Shown: in pieces, positions 11,601-23,700 of the stretch | How the letters are laid out: the number at the start of each line of letters is the position of its first letter | Numbering within the stretch: position 1 is the stretch's first letter | NCBI GenBank assembly: GCA_019649035.1 | Contig: BMAT01012187.1 | Span: 175,975-203,730, forward strand | Reading direction: 5' to 3' | DNA from: Elysia marginata | Taxonomy: Eukaryota > Mollusca > Gastropoda > Plakobranchidae | Length of the DNA stretch: 27,756 nucleotides | The notes under the pieces: model-generated | What the model was told of the DNA's origin: nothing | What the model saw: only the letters and a program-made list of their open reading frames with translations | Databases searched by the model: none | Translations under genes and position numbers: made by a program

Positions 11601-14600
11601 TGCTAATTTCATACCTTTACAATATTTCAATCATGCACAAAAAGTAATAAGACACTAAAACCAAACTGTAATGAAAAAAATTCTTTAAATAAAGTCTGAA
11701 AGAAAAAGTAGAAAAAAACCCATGAGGTTTTTCTATAGACTTGGCCAAATCTCGAGTTTCCGTAAAATGCCACAATTTTATATGTTGCATTGTCTCACCT
11801 AAGCTGTCGCTCCACCATCTCTGCTGGCATATTAATGGTGAGATTGGCCTGGTTCCAGGTGATATCCTCGTGTCGGCCCTGCTGGAGTCTGTTGTGCAGG
11901 TCCAGGAAGCGGTAGTTTCCGCCGATGATGTCACTGCTGGGACCCTCGTCATCAGCAGGAGCGTATTCTGGGGCGCCAAGCCGCTGCAGGAAGTCCTGGT
12001 GAGAGAGGAAGCCCTTGTTGCCCTCGTCCAGTCTGGGCAGGAAGATACGGATGGTTTTGTGGTGTCATTACAAAATGATGTTGGTTAAAAGGTTCAGTTT
12101 TAGTGGTAACAGCAGATGCGATGAACTTTTTTTTTATTTTTAATTATTTTTGTTTTATTTTATAGAGTTTTAAGTAAAACGTTTAAATTTAGGGAAAAAA
12201 TCTTACCTAGTTAGCTTTAATGCTAATGCAATACATCCCCCAAAGTCAATGCGCATTTTAGATATATGTACATGTACTTGCGATGAACTTTATTTGATAA
12301 AAACTTTGCCAAACGTTAAAAAAACCACATCAACAAAATCAGCTCAGTGAGTACAAGAAATGATGTTGAACATTTTTTTTTAGAAAGGAAGGATAAAGAA
12401 TAAAAGAGTAAAAAGGTAGACAGACAGACGAACAGATAGATAGATAGCTAGATACAAGGATAAGAGATGCATGCGTATAATGGCTGGACTGGTAAAATTA
12501 TCGTAGACGGTTTCACACCTTATTGCGAGACGGACGGAGTTTTATGTTAATAAGTGTTAGACAGGTCCTGCTTACCTCGACCACAGTTTCTTGAACTCCT
12601 CAGATTCTATGGGGATTTGGAACCTCTTAAGGGTTTCTTTCAACTCAGAGCGGGTGATGATGCCATTTCCTTTACTGTCCATAGTGCGGAATGCCTGCCG
12701 AAAGAAAGATTAGAATTATTAAATAAACCTAATAAGTACTTTGAGATTGCGCAGATAATTCTGTTTCTTAATTCGTATACTACTTCTTTTTTTCGTTTTC
12801 TTCTTCGTCGTCTTTTTTACAATCTTCTCTTTCACATAAATAGTTCGCAGCCAGTGTAAATCAATTGGTTGTCAGAAATTTGAATTTGAGAAAACCGTTA
12901 AAAATATTTATTCCTCTTTCTCTTTATTGTTTAAATCAAATGAAATTCTAATATCGTGGGACAAAATTTTGAAATTTCACGCAGTTTTTTTTTTGAAAGT
13001 TTGAGGGTCCAGAAATATGCATTGCTCAAAGAATAAATGCCTTGTAAAGTAAACACGATAAATTTGCACTGGTCGGAAGACAAATTAAAGCGGACGTTTT
13101 TCACACACCTTGGAGAGATCCTTCCATTGCCTGTGAGCTTTTTGTGAGAGTTGTGTGTGAGCTTCCTCTGCTGTGAGAGGCCTGGCCGGGAATGTCTCGT
13201 TAAATCTGAACAAAAAGAGTAAAACCATGGAGGAGTGTCTTGCCTACAAAGTATATATGTTAGTCTGGTATTTTCAAGTATTTGCAATGTTTAGTGGGGC
13301 ACCAGTCATACTGTAGTTGAAACCTACACCAATTGTTTGCAGGCTTAATTTACATGATTTTGCATCTATGAACAGCAAAAAAATTCTCTTAATTCATTGC
13401 GTCATTCTTTAGGACCTATTTAACAGGAATAGTTTTTAAAAATCCGATTTTCTAATATTTTCAAAATGACTGTATATCGGACTGTTCAAAATATACATAT
13501 TTGTTTACAATTGACCAGTGTTTCATCAAATTATGTCAAGAGATTTTCTACTGTTGGTTGTTCAATACCATACAAATTTCAATTCTAAAATATTTCACAG
13601 TTGTTCCAAGCTGTTAAATTTTCGTTGTGAATCTGTTTAGCATCTTTGATTAGACAGAGTTATTGCTATAAGTAATCAGCGTTTAACACAAAACAAAGCC
13701 AATCCGTCGTTGCCTTAATCAATTTTTTTTTAAACTGGTCGCCATCTCACCTGTGGTCGGAGTCTAACCATTTGTGGCCCTCGGCAGTATCTCGCACCTC
13801 AAACTTGTCCAAGAACTGTAGGTAGGATAGCCGAGCACCTTTGTCTGTCAACCCTAGCCGCGCGCACACTTTCTCAAACTCTCCAGTTGACGGCCGGATC
13901 AGGAAGGAGTCCAGCATGCGCCGGAAACTGGCCTTGTCCACACAGCCTCTGTGTGTGTCGTCGAATTTGTAGAAAGCTCCACGCAGTGTCTGTTAAAGTT
14001 AGAAATTATCTTGATCGATACGAAGCCTTTATTAAGACATTAGGGGTGTGGGGGGGGGGGTATGAAGCCGTTAGTGAGATGTCATGACTGATGTAAAGCC
14101 GTTGGTGCGATACGGCGATAGATACGAAGCCGCGAGATATGAGGCGGAAATGAAGCTTTTAGTAAGATATGACGATGCATGAAGCCGTTTGTGAGATATA
14201 GCGATGGATATGGAGCCGTTAGTAAGATACAGCGATGGGTGAAGCCATTGGTAAGATATGAAGGTGGACATGGGGCTGCAATATGAGATGTGGCGATTTT
14301 TTTTTTTCGTTATCAACTCAAAGTAGTAGTAGTTCAAAAAAAACTGTTCTTGTTTCTCATTTTAAAACAATGAAGTTTGCGACTATGCTGCATATGATGA
14401 CTGCAACTTTTTTTCAATGTAATCCTTAATTTCCTCCACGGCGCAATCTAACAATTGATCGTTGTAGGCTATGAAACCTATGCATATTTGTCCATGGCTG
14501 CTGTATTTTAGTTTTGACCTGCAACGACCATTGCATAAGCTCTGTATCCTATGACCGGTACGTACCGTAAAATTTTCTCTGAGTTTTTGTCTAAGCTTTG

Positions 14601-17600
14601 ACTCCACTTCCAATGCTGTCATGCCGTGCTCGTCTCCCCTGATTGGATTGACCTTGTGATTGGGTGGGTGGGCCACGCCCCCAAGCGGACCATCTATCGA
14701 TTCCGGTCGGGGATCCCCAAAGTTCATGATGAAGTCCATGTACTGCATGTGTCCGTTTGTGACGTTCAAGCGAGCCATGAGTTCCTGGAATTGCTCGTTG
14801 GACATCATGATGCCTAGATCAGAGAGAACCTGGAGAGAGAAGGGAGCAAAATGTTGGCCGCAATGAGATTTTGGATTCATGTCTAGAAAAAAGGAAAGTT
14901 TGTATAGTATGAAAAAAGGAGACAGTGATCATTGTTTTAAGATATTACAGCTTGATAATGATATAAATTTTCATATTTCTTTTCCTCTCTTTTTTTATTT
15001 TGGGAAATTTCAGACAACCGTTCTAGATTCATGTACCGTTATAAGAATTTATTTTTTGTCACAAGTACCTATTGTGACAGCCTGAGAGCGTTGGAGGTCA
15101 CGATTCACGGTGCTTTAATAAAATTAAGGGTCGAATTAATACAAATAGCTTTAAAATTCTAATGAACACAGCGATAAAAACAACACCTTCAGTTTACTTC
15201 ATAGCCATTGTACATTTAAATTTTCAGCAGAGAACCAAAACTCACGGTGATTTTATGGTCTTAACTTAGATCTTCACCTCTCAGTGTCAACATTTATTAG
15301 ACCGACACCAGTCTCAGGTTATAAATACGTGATGACCAATTGCTTCAACCTTTTTTCAACTTATCTCTTCTGGTCACCAAAAATAATCAAGGCGTGATAC
15401 TAAGACAGTAAACCCACCGCTCTGAACTGGTTCCGGGTAATGCGTCCCTTGTTCTGCTTGTCGTAAGTGAGAAATGCTTTGCGGAGGGCAGGGGAAAGCT
15501 GCGCCATCTTGTCTTTGAAGCGGGCGATAACCTCGTCTGCTGTCATTTCGCTGGTTCTGACACACTGTGACATTGCCATCTGATCGTGTCTGCCATGATG
15601 AGGATGCGAGGTGGGAGATGGCGAAATGCAAGAAAGTATTGATGTTATGATTTTATTATAAAATATTTCAGCAATAACACGTTCTCCAGCAGCACTTAGG
15701 CTAAAATGTTAATAGCCTGTTTTCCCCGGTATAGACTTCAAAATAAGACGTAATGGAATTCCTAAAACTAACTTAATTTCTAAAGATGTACTGTTTGGTG
15801 ACTTCGTTTATATAACAATTTAAAACTATTTGTGCCATTTGACCATGCCTATGATGTGCTAGATTTGATGATAAAACGGCCCTAAGCTTGACGAAATGTC
15901 GAATATTTTTGTTTTGTTTAACCACTGCCAAAGATGCTATAGCAGTTGACAAAGAATGATCAGATTTAGTTTTGCTCCAAACTCCACTGAACTTTTTGTC
16001 ATACTTTAGCCCACTCATCTGTGATTGATAGGACTTAGATTCAATCTTCCTTATGTTTATATACTGTCTTTCGGACGTTATGATGTGAGATTGGCAATAT
16101 TGAATCGCAACTTTCTATGCCTGTTCCACGAGGGGGATGGATGCCCTACCTGTTGAGAAGATCTGCTTGTCGCCTCATCTCCGCCTGGTGACTGCCGTGC
16201 ATGATCTGTGAGCTGAGACCTGTGACGTCACCAGGCGAGACGTCCACGCCCAGGAGTTGGATGAATTCCATGTAGTTGACCTTCCCTCCTTGGAAGTCCT
16301 GGCACCTGGACACTAGGCTGTGGACGAAAGAGTACGTCGTTATGAAGATGGACAAAAACCAATGGGGTTTTGGAGTATATTCAAGTTTGACTAATAACAA
16401 CAAGAAAGGAAGTAGATTAAATAATTGACGAATTGGCATTGTAATGTGCCGAGTGAGTGCACGATAAAGCTAATCATTTCATATTAAAAAATTATTTGCA
16501 GTTTTTCAAACTACCGAATATGTTGAATATCCTTTTTATGGACAAAAACATAGGTAAAGAGTATCAACAAATGTTTTGAACATTTTCATTAAATAGAGTT
16601 ATGGCTAAGGTATATGTTTTGAATTTAATTTTTCCTAATAGGTTGGTAGAGTGTCTAAGGGGAGCATACCAATTGGCATTGTAATAAATCCAAAGTAAAG
16701 AGAATAAGTATAAAAACAATCATGACCTGTGTAGATATCTAAAGAAAAATAAATTCCGACTTTAGGCTTTGCAGTAGTGGTGATTTCAGGTGATGAAATG
16801 AGGACGGTTAAACTCACTTCTCAAAATGCTCCTGTGAAATAGGCAGCACCTGCATGTCAATAATTTTTTTCAGAATGCCCTTGGAGAGATAACCTTCACC
16901 TTTGCGATCGTGGTAGGTGAGCCAATCAGAAACGTCTTTCCAGTAGTATGTGATTTTTTCTCGGAGGAGGTCTTCAACCTATCATGGAAGGCGATAAAAT
17001 TACTGAGAAGAAAGAATTTGGGCGAAACTCAAACAGCATACTTTATTTTGCAAATTTAGGGCTTGATCTGCATGTTTCGATAGAGAGCAGAGAGTTACAT
17101 AAAGAGCATTGCATTTAAATATATAGACAACACAATGCTAATAAATTAGGCAGAAGGAAAGGCAATTTACTATTTTGATTAATTCACAGATGCATAAAAG
17201 TCAGGTAGAATGTTGCACTAGGGTTTCCGTTGCAAAAAAAAGATACACATGTGCTAGTAAGTTTTATTTATCTATGTTCATGAGGACCATTAAGTATGAA
17301 GACCATTGTTGCGAAATGTTAACTTACTGTTTCCCACGCTAAAACAGCCGGTTTGGGCTTGTCATTGTATTTGTGTACAGATTTCAACCACTTGTGTCCT
17401 TCCTGAAAGCGTGGAAAAAAATCATCTCTAGATTAGTGTAAGCAAGGTAACCAATGAAGCTCACAATTCAGTGGTATTTAATTTATATTAAAGTATTCTT
17501 ATCTTAGCAATTTTACACTATGAGCGTAGTGTTTGAGGGGAGAGAGAGAGGAATGATTTTCCTTTGTGTTTCACAGATTTGAAAGAGTCGAGGGGGGNNN

Positions 17601-20600
17601 NNNNNNNNNNNGGGGGGTACAGTGTTGCGAAAGGATTAAAATACTTTTTATATATACAGTGTCGCGAAAGGGTTAAAATACTTTTTGTATAGTGTCGCGA
17701 AAGGTTTAAAATACTTTTTATATAGTGTCGCGAAAGGATTAAAATACTTTTTATACAAAGATGCGGTGAGATTGACATTTTTTTCAATGATAAAAACTTA
17801 AGAAAGCCTAACGTTCAAGACATGGAAAACAAAAAATTCATTATCAGAACAGTCGACAAAGAAACTAAGGGAGTCGACTAGATTTACAATATTCCAGGGG
17901 ATTGATCTCCAGATAAAACAGTAAACTCTAACTGTAGTTATAGCTTGTAAAGCATGAACATGTTGCTGTCATTTGTCATTTTAAAAATACCCACAACATA
18001 CTCATAACTACAGGCTTGTTTTATTCAAACTCAAAACATGCAAAACATGAATTTGATAACCTTAGTCTCGTTCTCATCGAACAGGTCGAGGAACACTACT
18101 GATCCACATTTTACTATCAATTCACAATGTATGAGTTTTATCATTTTTTTGTCATTTTGTCATATACGCATAACATTATTCGAAACTAAAAATTTGGTTT
18201 CACAAAACCGCATGCAGGACGTGGTTATGAATACCTTGGTCTCTTTCTCTTCGAACAGCCTGAGGAAGGTGTGGTAGTCCACTTTACTGTTGTGGTCAGG
18301 GTCTACTCGGGACATGAGCTCTTTAAACTGGCGATCATCCAGTCGGAACGTAAACTTCTCGATAAGCTCACGGAATTCCTTCTTTGTAACTCTTCCGTCT
18401 CTGTTCTGCAGGTAGTGAGATGTTGGGGGAAGGTGTGAAAGAGATATCTGTTAAAAAGGCAGGCTTAACTGGAAATATGCTATACCCGATAGAAATCATT
18501 TTTATTAAGATATTAACTAATTGCTGTCAAAATTGAAAGCTTTACAGAATTTCGAAATAAGAAATAAGTGCATGACCAAAATTAAGAGTTAATATCTCAG
18601 GTCTGTTATTCCAATCTCAGGTCTTTATTTCCAATCTCAGATTTTTAAAATAAGATGTGTAAGTCTATCAGTATAGTTTGATCTCTTATTTTGTTGTTCT
18701 GTACTTTACAAAATGATTGTCTTCATTGTGAAAGTATCTAATGACACACAATAGCTCTTGCTACTTCGTATGCAGTAGAAATATTCTTCTTTTTTAATAC
18801 AGAGTGATGCTGGTATAATCTGCAAAACATCTATAAGCCAATCTTAACATTACAGAGCATGTCTCGTAGAAGTTTTTTTACACTAACTGTTATCATTAAA
18901 TAGTACGCTGGGGTAACTTTTTTCGAATTGTAAAAAAAATCAAGCCCAAAGTCAAAGTATGAACTGCAAATTATTTATGTAAAGGCATGTGTGATCACCT
19001 CACGAGCCTTGTTTTCAAATTAGGCCCTGAGTATAGGTAACATTTCAGAAAGTAGGCCCATTTTTATAACAGTGTATTCATAAAATTGGCTTCAGTTTCC
19101 CGATCTTTTCAAAACAATGTTACCTTGTCCATCTGTAGGAAGGCCTCCTTCAAGCTGTTGAAATGCGACTGGACACGTTTGTACAGCTGGTTCCATATCG
19201 TGTCCCAATCTACAACTTTCTGGGTCTCCATGATAGGGTGGATTCTACGGAAATACATCAGTGGCATTGTGTTTTCGCAGTTTGTTCAAAGAATGCAGTA
19301 AGCAATCTCAGTTCAACTGGGTTTTAAAACACTCTTAGTCTTACCTATAAACACCTAGTAAAAATGGAACATTTTTTGAAATAATTTAGAGACAAATAGA
19401 AATATCCTGGATAGAATAAAGAACAATGCACTGTTTGATTTGGAGACCACTTGAAAGATAACATATGGAATTAGAAAATTGCGTTTTGTGATTTGGAGAA
19501 CCCAAGCATAAATTGGAGCCCCTCATGCCCAATGTGTTTTTGGTTAAAGTGAGCCAGTTTCTGAAAATATTTTTGGCATGTAAATCAGTTACAACGTAGC
19601 ATCTGGCAAACTTCTCAAAACATCAGCGTGCTCTTCCCTCTTCACATATTTCATTTTGCCTTTTGCCTTTGAGTTTGACTTGATAGAAATCGCTATTCGA
19701 ATTGTGGTATCTTCTATCCCCCTACCTGTGGTTGTTTCTGATGGGCAGTGTTTGTCCGTTTCCCACGGTGACAGGGTTCTGGAAGTTTTCTAGAAATATT
19801 TCCCACGCCACACGTCCGCTCGCCTTGACTCCACACCTGGATAAAACAAAATGTTGTCACGTTTTGTCTAAAAGAAAACCTGTTGCATGATAAACCTGAG
19901 TCAAACGAATTCTCTTTCTTTGAGGCAAAATATAGCAAACTTTTAAAAAATTCCTTTGCAATTTTTTCAATGAAGAAAGAGATGCGAAACAAGGGTTTGC
20001 ACGATTCCTGTAAGTTGAAAAGCACATAAACTACCGAGATAGCTCAAACAAGGGTTAACCTCATGTTAGGCTTATTTTTGTTTTAAACGGTTAACAGTAT
20101 TTTGTAAGGTATAACTTTGACTATCATAGGACTTTCAGACAATTTTCTTAAACAAGGTTTGTTGTTTCGACATTAAAGAATAGATTGTGTACAGTCCGTC
20201 CTTGACGACGAAAAGCCGGAGAACATGGTTTAATATGTATTTTGATCAGCATTATGCTCCTCTCCTTTCTCACCTCTCCATGAGCTGCATAAACAACTGG
20301 TCAGACATGGGCAGTGTGAAGCTGTTCAAGATGGACTTGAGATCACTGATTTCTATGAAGCCGTCAAGATGACGGTCAAATGTCATGAACGCTTTCTTTA
20401 GTTTTAAGTAGTTGCTCTTCATCTGGTAGATAAGCAGAAAAGAAGGAAAAGGGTTGACATGCAGTTGAAATATGCGGTAAAAATATAAACAGGAAGACAG
20501 ATAAGTAGGTAGTATTGCAGTAGATAGATAAATAGATAGATAGTTAGATAGATAAATAGATGGTTGGATGGATGGATGGGTGGATGGATTGATAAATAGA

Positions 20601-20691
20601 TAGATAGATAGAAAGATAGATAGATAGACAGACAGATAGACAGACAGATAGACAGATAGATAGATAGACAGATAGACAGATAGATGGATAA

Positions 20692-20770
<79 letters not shown>

Positions 20771-23700
20771 TGTGAAACACGCAGTCACAAGGGTTGATAA
20801 AAAGAGAGAGGATAAGGGTAGACAAAACAAGAAATTAAAAGAGCTGCATTCTAACGGGTGAAGAAGCATAGAGTAGTGCCCACAAAAGAAACATTTAAGT
20901 CAAAGATAGGGAGAGGAGATGAGAATAAACATAGATAGATTAATATTGTCATTTGATTTAAACTTGAGTTGAGCCAATTTTATTTGTTTTCTACAGCATG
21001 TGTATTAAGTTGTTCAATTGGATTTACATTGTTGTTGGATACTGTTTACATATACTCACAAAATATGACAAAATGTATAAAAAGTCTCACCCTCTTTCTG
21101 AATTCAATCTCAATTTGGTCGAAGGTCAAGGACTTAAGTAGCTTGGCGTCCTCTTTCTGTTGCGTCTTGAGCTGATTGGTTGCTACTTTGCTGACGCCAC
21201 CGGAAGGGGCGGAGCTTATTACTGGCCACTTCATTGCTGAAGATGATGATAGGTGGGGAAATGTTTTGACAATTAAGTAATTTCTGATATAGCTAATCGG
21301 TTCTTATTACTGTTCAACGTGTAGCCTACACGAGTTTGATAAAAAAAAAAATAATCAAAACCGTATCTCAAAAACGAAAAGAACCTTAGTTTTTAGGATG
21401 GCAAATTGGAGAAACGTCTCACGTCCAAGGCAAACGACTCGGAAGTCATAAATCCCTTTGTGGAGAAACGCCATTTTAAAGTTTATTTTTATTTCTGTTC
21501 CATTTTATCTTAAATTTAAAAAACTTTTAATATTTTTCCATAGAACATTGTTAATTTTGTGATTTTTTTTACATTTGTAAGATCAAAAAATGTCTTATTC
21601 AAAACAGCAACACTTTTGAATGTTAGTATTGCAATATTCGAATCATTCATATGGGACGCAAGACAAATAAACTACATGTAGTTCGTTATCTTAAAACATG
21701 AAAAACAGCAAAAATATAAAGTCAATTAATTAAACTGGTTTTGTATTAAACTGAGCAAAATTTTTTAATATACATTGGATTGAACCAGTCTTTAGGCAAA
21801 ATAGAAATAAGTAAAGAAAAGCTAAAGCACCGCCTTTAGTTAAAAGCGTAGTGTAAATTAAAGAAAATGGTTATAAAAGGCCGTAGTAAGGTAACATACA
21901 CAATGTAAATAGACCCTTACCTCCGGCTGCTGTGTTGGACGCTGGTGGGATATTGCTGTTCCGGACATTCACCCCGAGCCGTTTAAGGAAATCTCTGTAA
22001 TTGACCAGGCCTGTGTGGTGAAAGTCGTAGCGAAGCCACAATCTGGTAGTAGTAAGAAAAGAAAGAGAGTCATGCTAGTCTTTGACGCACCAAGTTTTAA
22101 AGCAGTTTGTTATTCGCGATGATACACAAATAAAAAATAATATTGATGAGATTCATAAAAATAGGAGTAAGTGGCATTTTCCATTGAAGTCGCGCCCGAT
22201 ATATCAAGTAAGCAAGCGATCACTTTAAGTGATAAAGAAATTGTATAAAAGCGAGTATTTTTTAGCTTTCGCTAACATTTTGCTGTAAACATACTCACTT
22301 GTCGAATTGCTGATCTGTAAACTTAAAGCAATAGTTCTCCAGTACCCGTCTCAGCTCGTGGCGCTGTACCTTGCCGTCCATGTTGTAGTCGAAGAGCTGA
22401 AGGCCACGCACCACAGCTCGGAAATTGGCGTTGATCTAAGAGAAACATAATTATTATCATTTTGTTTAATCATTGATATTAATACACTATAATTAAGTTG
22501 ATTTAATTATTCATTGTTAGTCAATTCAAAGATCTATTGCTCTTTACAATGTTTAATATAATTGTTCTTTAACTGTTATTTATCGAAAAGAATCATCAAT
22601 AGTTGCGTATTTCCGTATTTAACTCCCTTGCTAAACACTTCTGTCGAAGATGGACTTGGATTAAATTAATTAAAAAATTAAACAAAGCTACCTACCTACT
22701 AAACTTGCCATCTGTTATCTATCTTTTTACGTGAGAATCTAGTTTTTGTACACAGAAAGAATATGCTCAATTTTTCTATCGAATATGGAGCTTGAATAAT
22801 AAAAAGACTTGTTCTGCATATCTACTTACCTATCTATCTTCTTAGCTGCCTGCCCATTTACCTTTAATAAAAATATTCATTACATAATGATAAGAAACAT
22901 ATATTCAGACAAGTTTATATAAATACAAATATATTTATAGCTTATTTTCTATTACTTGAAGATAAGAGGTGTCTATCTTACCCTGTCTCTCAACAGTTTC
23001 TCGATCATATCCATGTTGACTTCTCTCGGAGCTGGCGGGCCGGATCTGGAAGAGAAGGAAATGCGTGTGGCAACTTTCTATGTTTCGGGTATTTTATAAA
23101 CTTAGAAAAAAAAAAACTTCCGAATTTCTATAAGATATGAAACGCCATACAAAGTCAATATCTTAAAGGTAATTCGAACGCGGCAAATATCAATTAGTTA
23201 TTGCATTACAGTTTAATCAAATTGTTTTTAAGAACCAGAGGTTGTCACAGATCTAATGAACTGGAAGTTAGTCAACAAAGGTAAATACCTTAAATGTATA
23301 ATTTTCATAATGGTTATTGAACGCAGCATTGTGGTATTTAAAGCTGTTGTGAGAAGATGCTCCAAAGGGCAAGATACAAAATATTTGAAAGGGAATGAAA
23401 TAAGCTTCTTGGGCTGGTTTTTTTAGAGGAGAGGAGGTTACACTAACGCAAATATATGCATACAAAATATCCTTAATTATAGATGGCCCCTAGTGAAGTT
23501 TTATGCAACTAACCTGACCATCCTTAAGCGGTTGCTAGCGTCCCCGCCGTGAAACTTGGTGAGGAAGTCTACGTAGTTGATGGTTGACTTGTTAGTCGAA
23601 CTGCCCACCTAAAAACAAGGAAAGGCAGACATTTGGTTACACAAGATTTACGTGTGAATCTTTACAAGTTATACGTCTGTTGGGTGATAGTTGGGGAAAA

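Noticed and set aside
14071..14337. Minus-strand frame with repeated YLTNGS-like peptides
   Set aside because: Translation of the degenerate 33-bp array within an intron.
17518..17787. Minus-strand frame with repeated ILTLSRHY-like peptides
   Set aside because: Translation of the 36-bp array and the N gap.
20270..20869. 199-codon minus-strand open frame with Tyr-Leu-Ser-Ile repeats
   Set aside because: It is exon 8 read backwards across its acceptor into the GATA microsatellite; the repeats are translated tetranucleotides.
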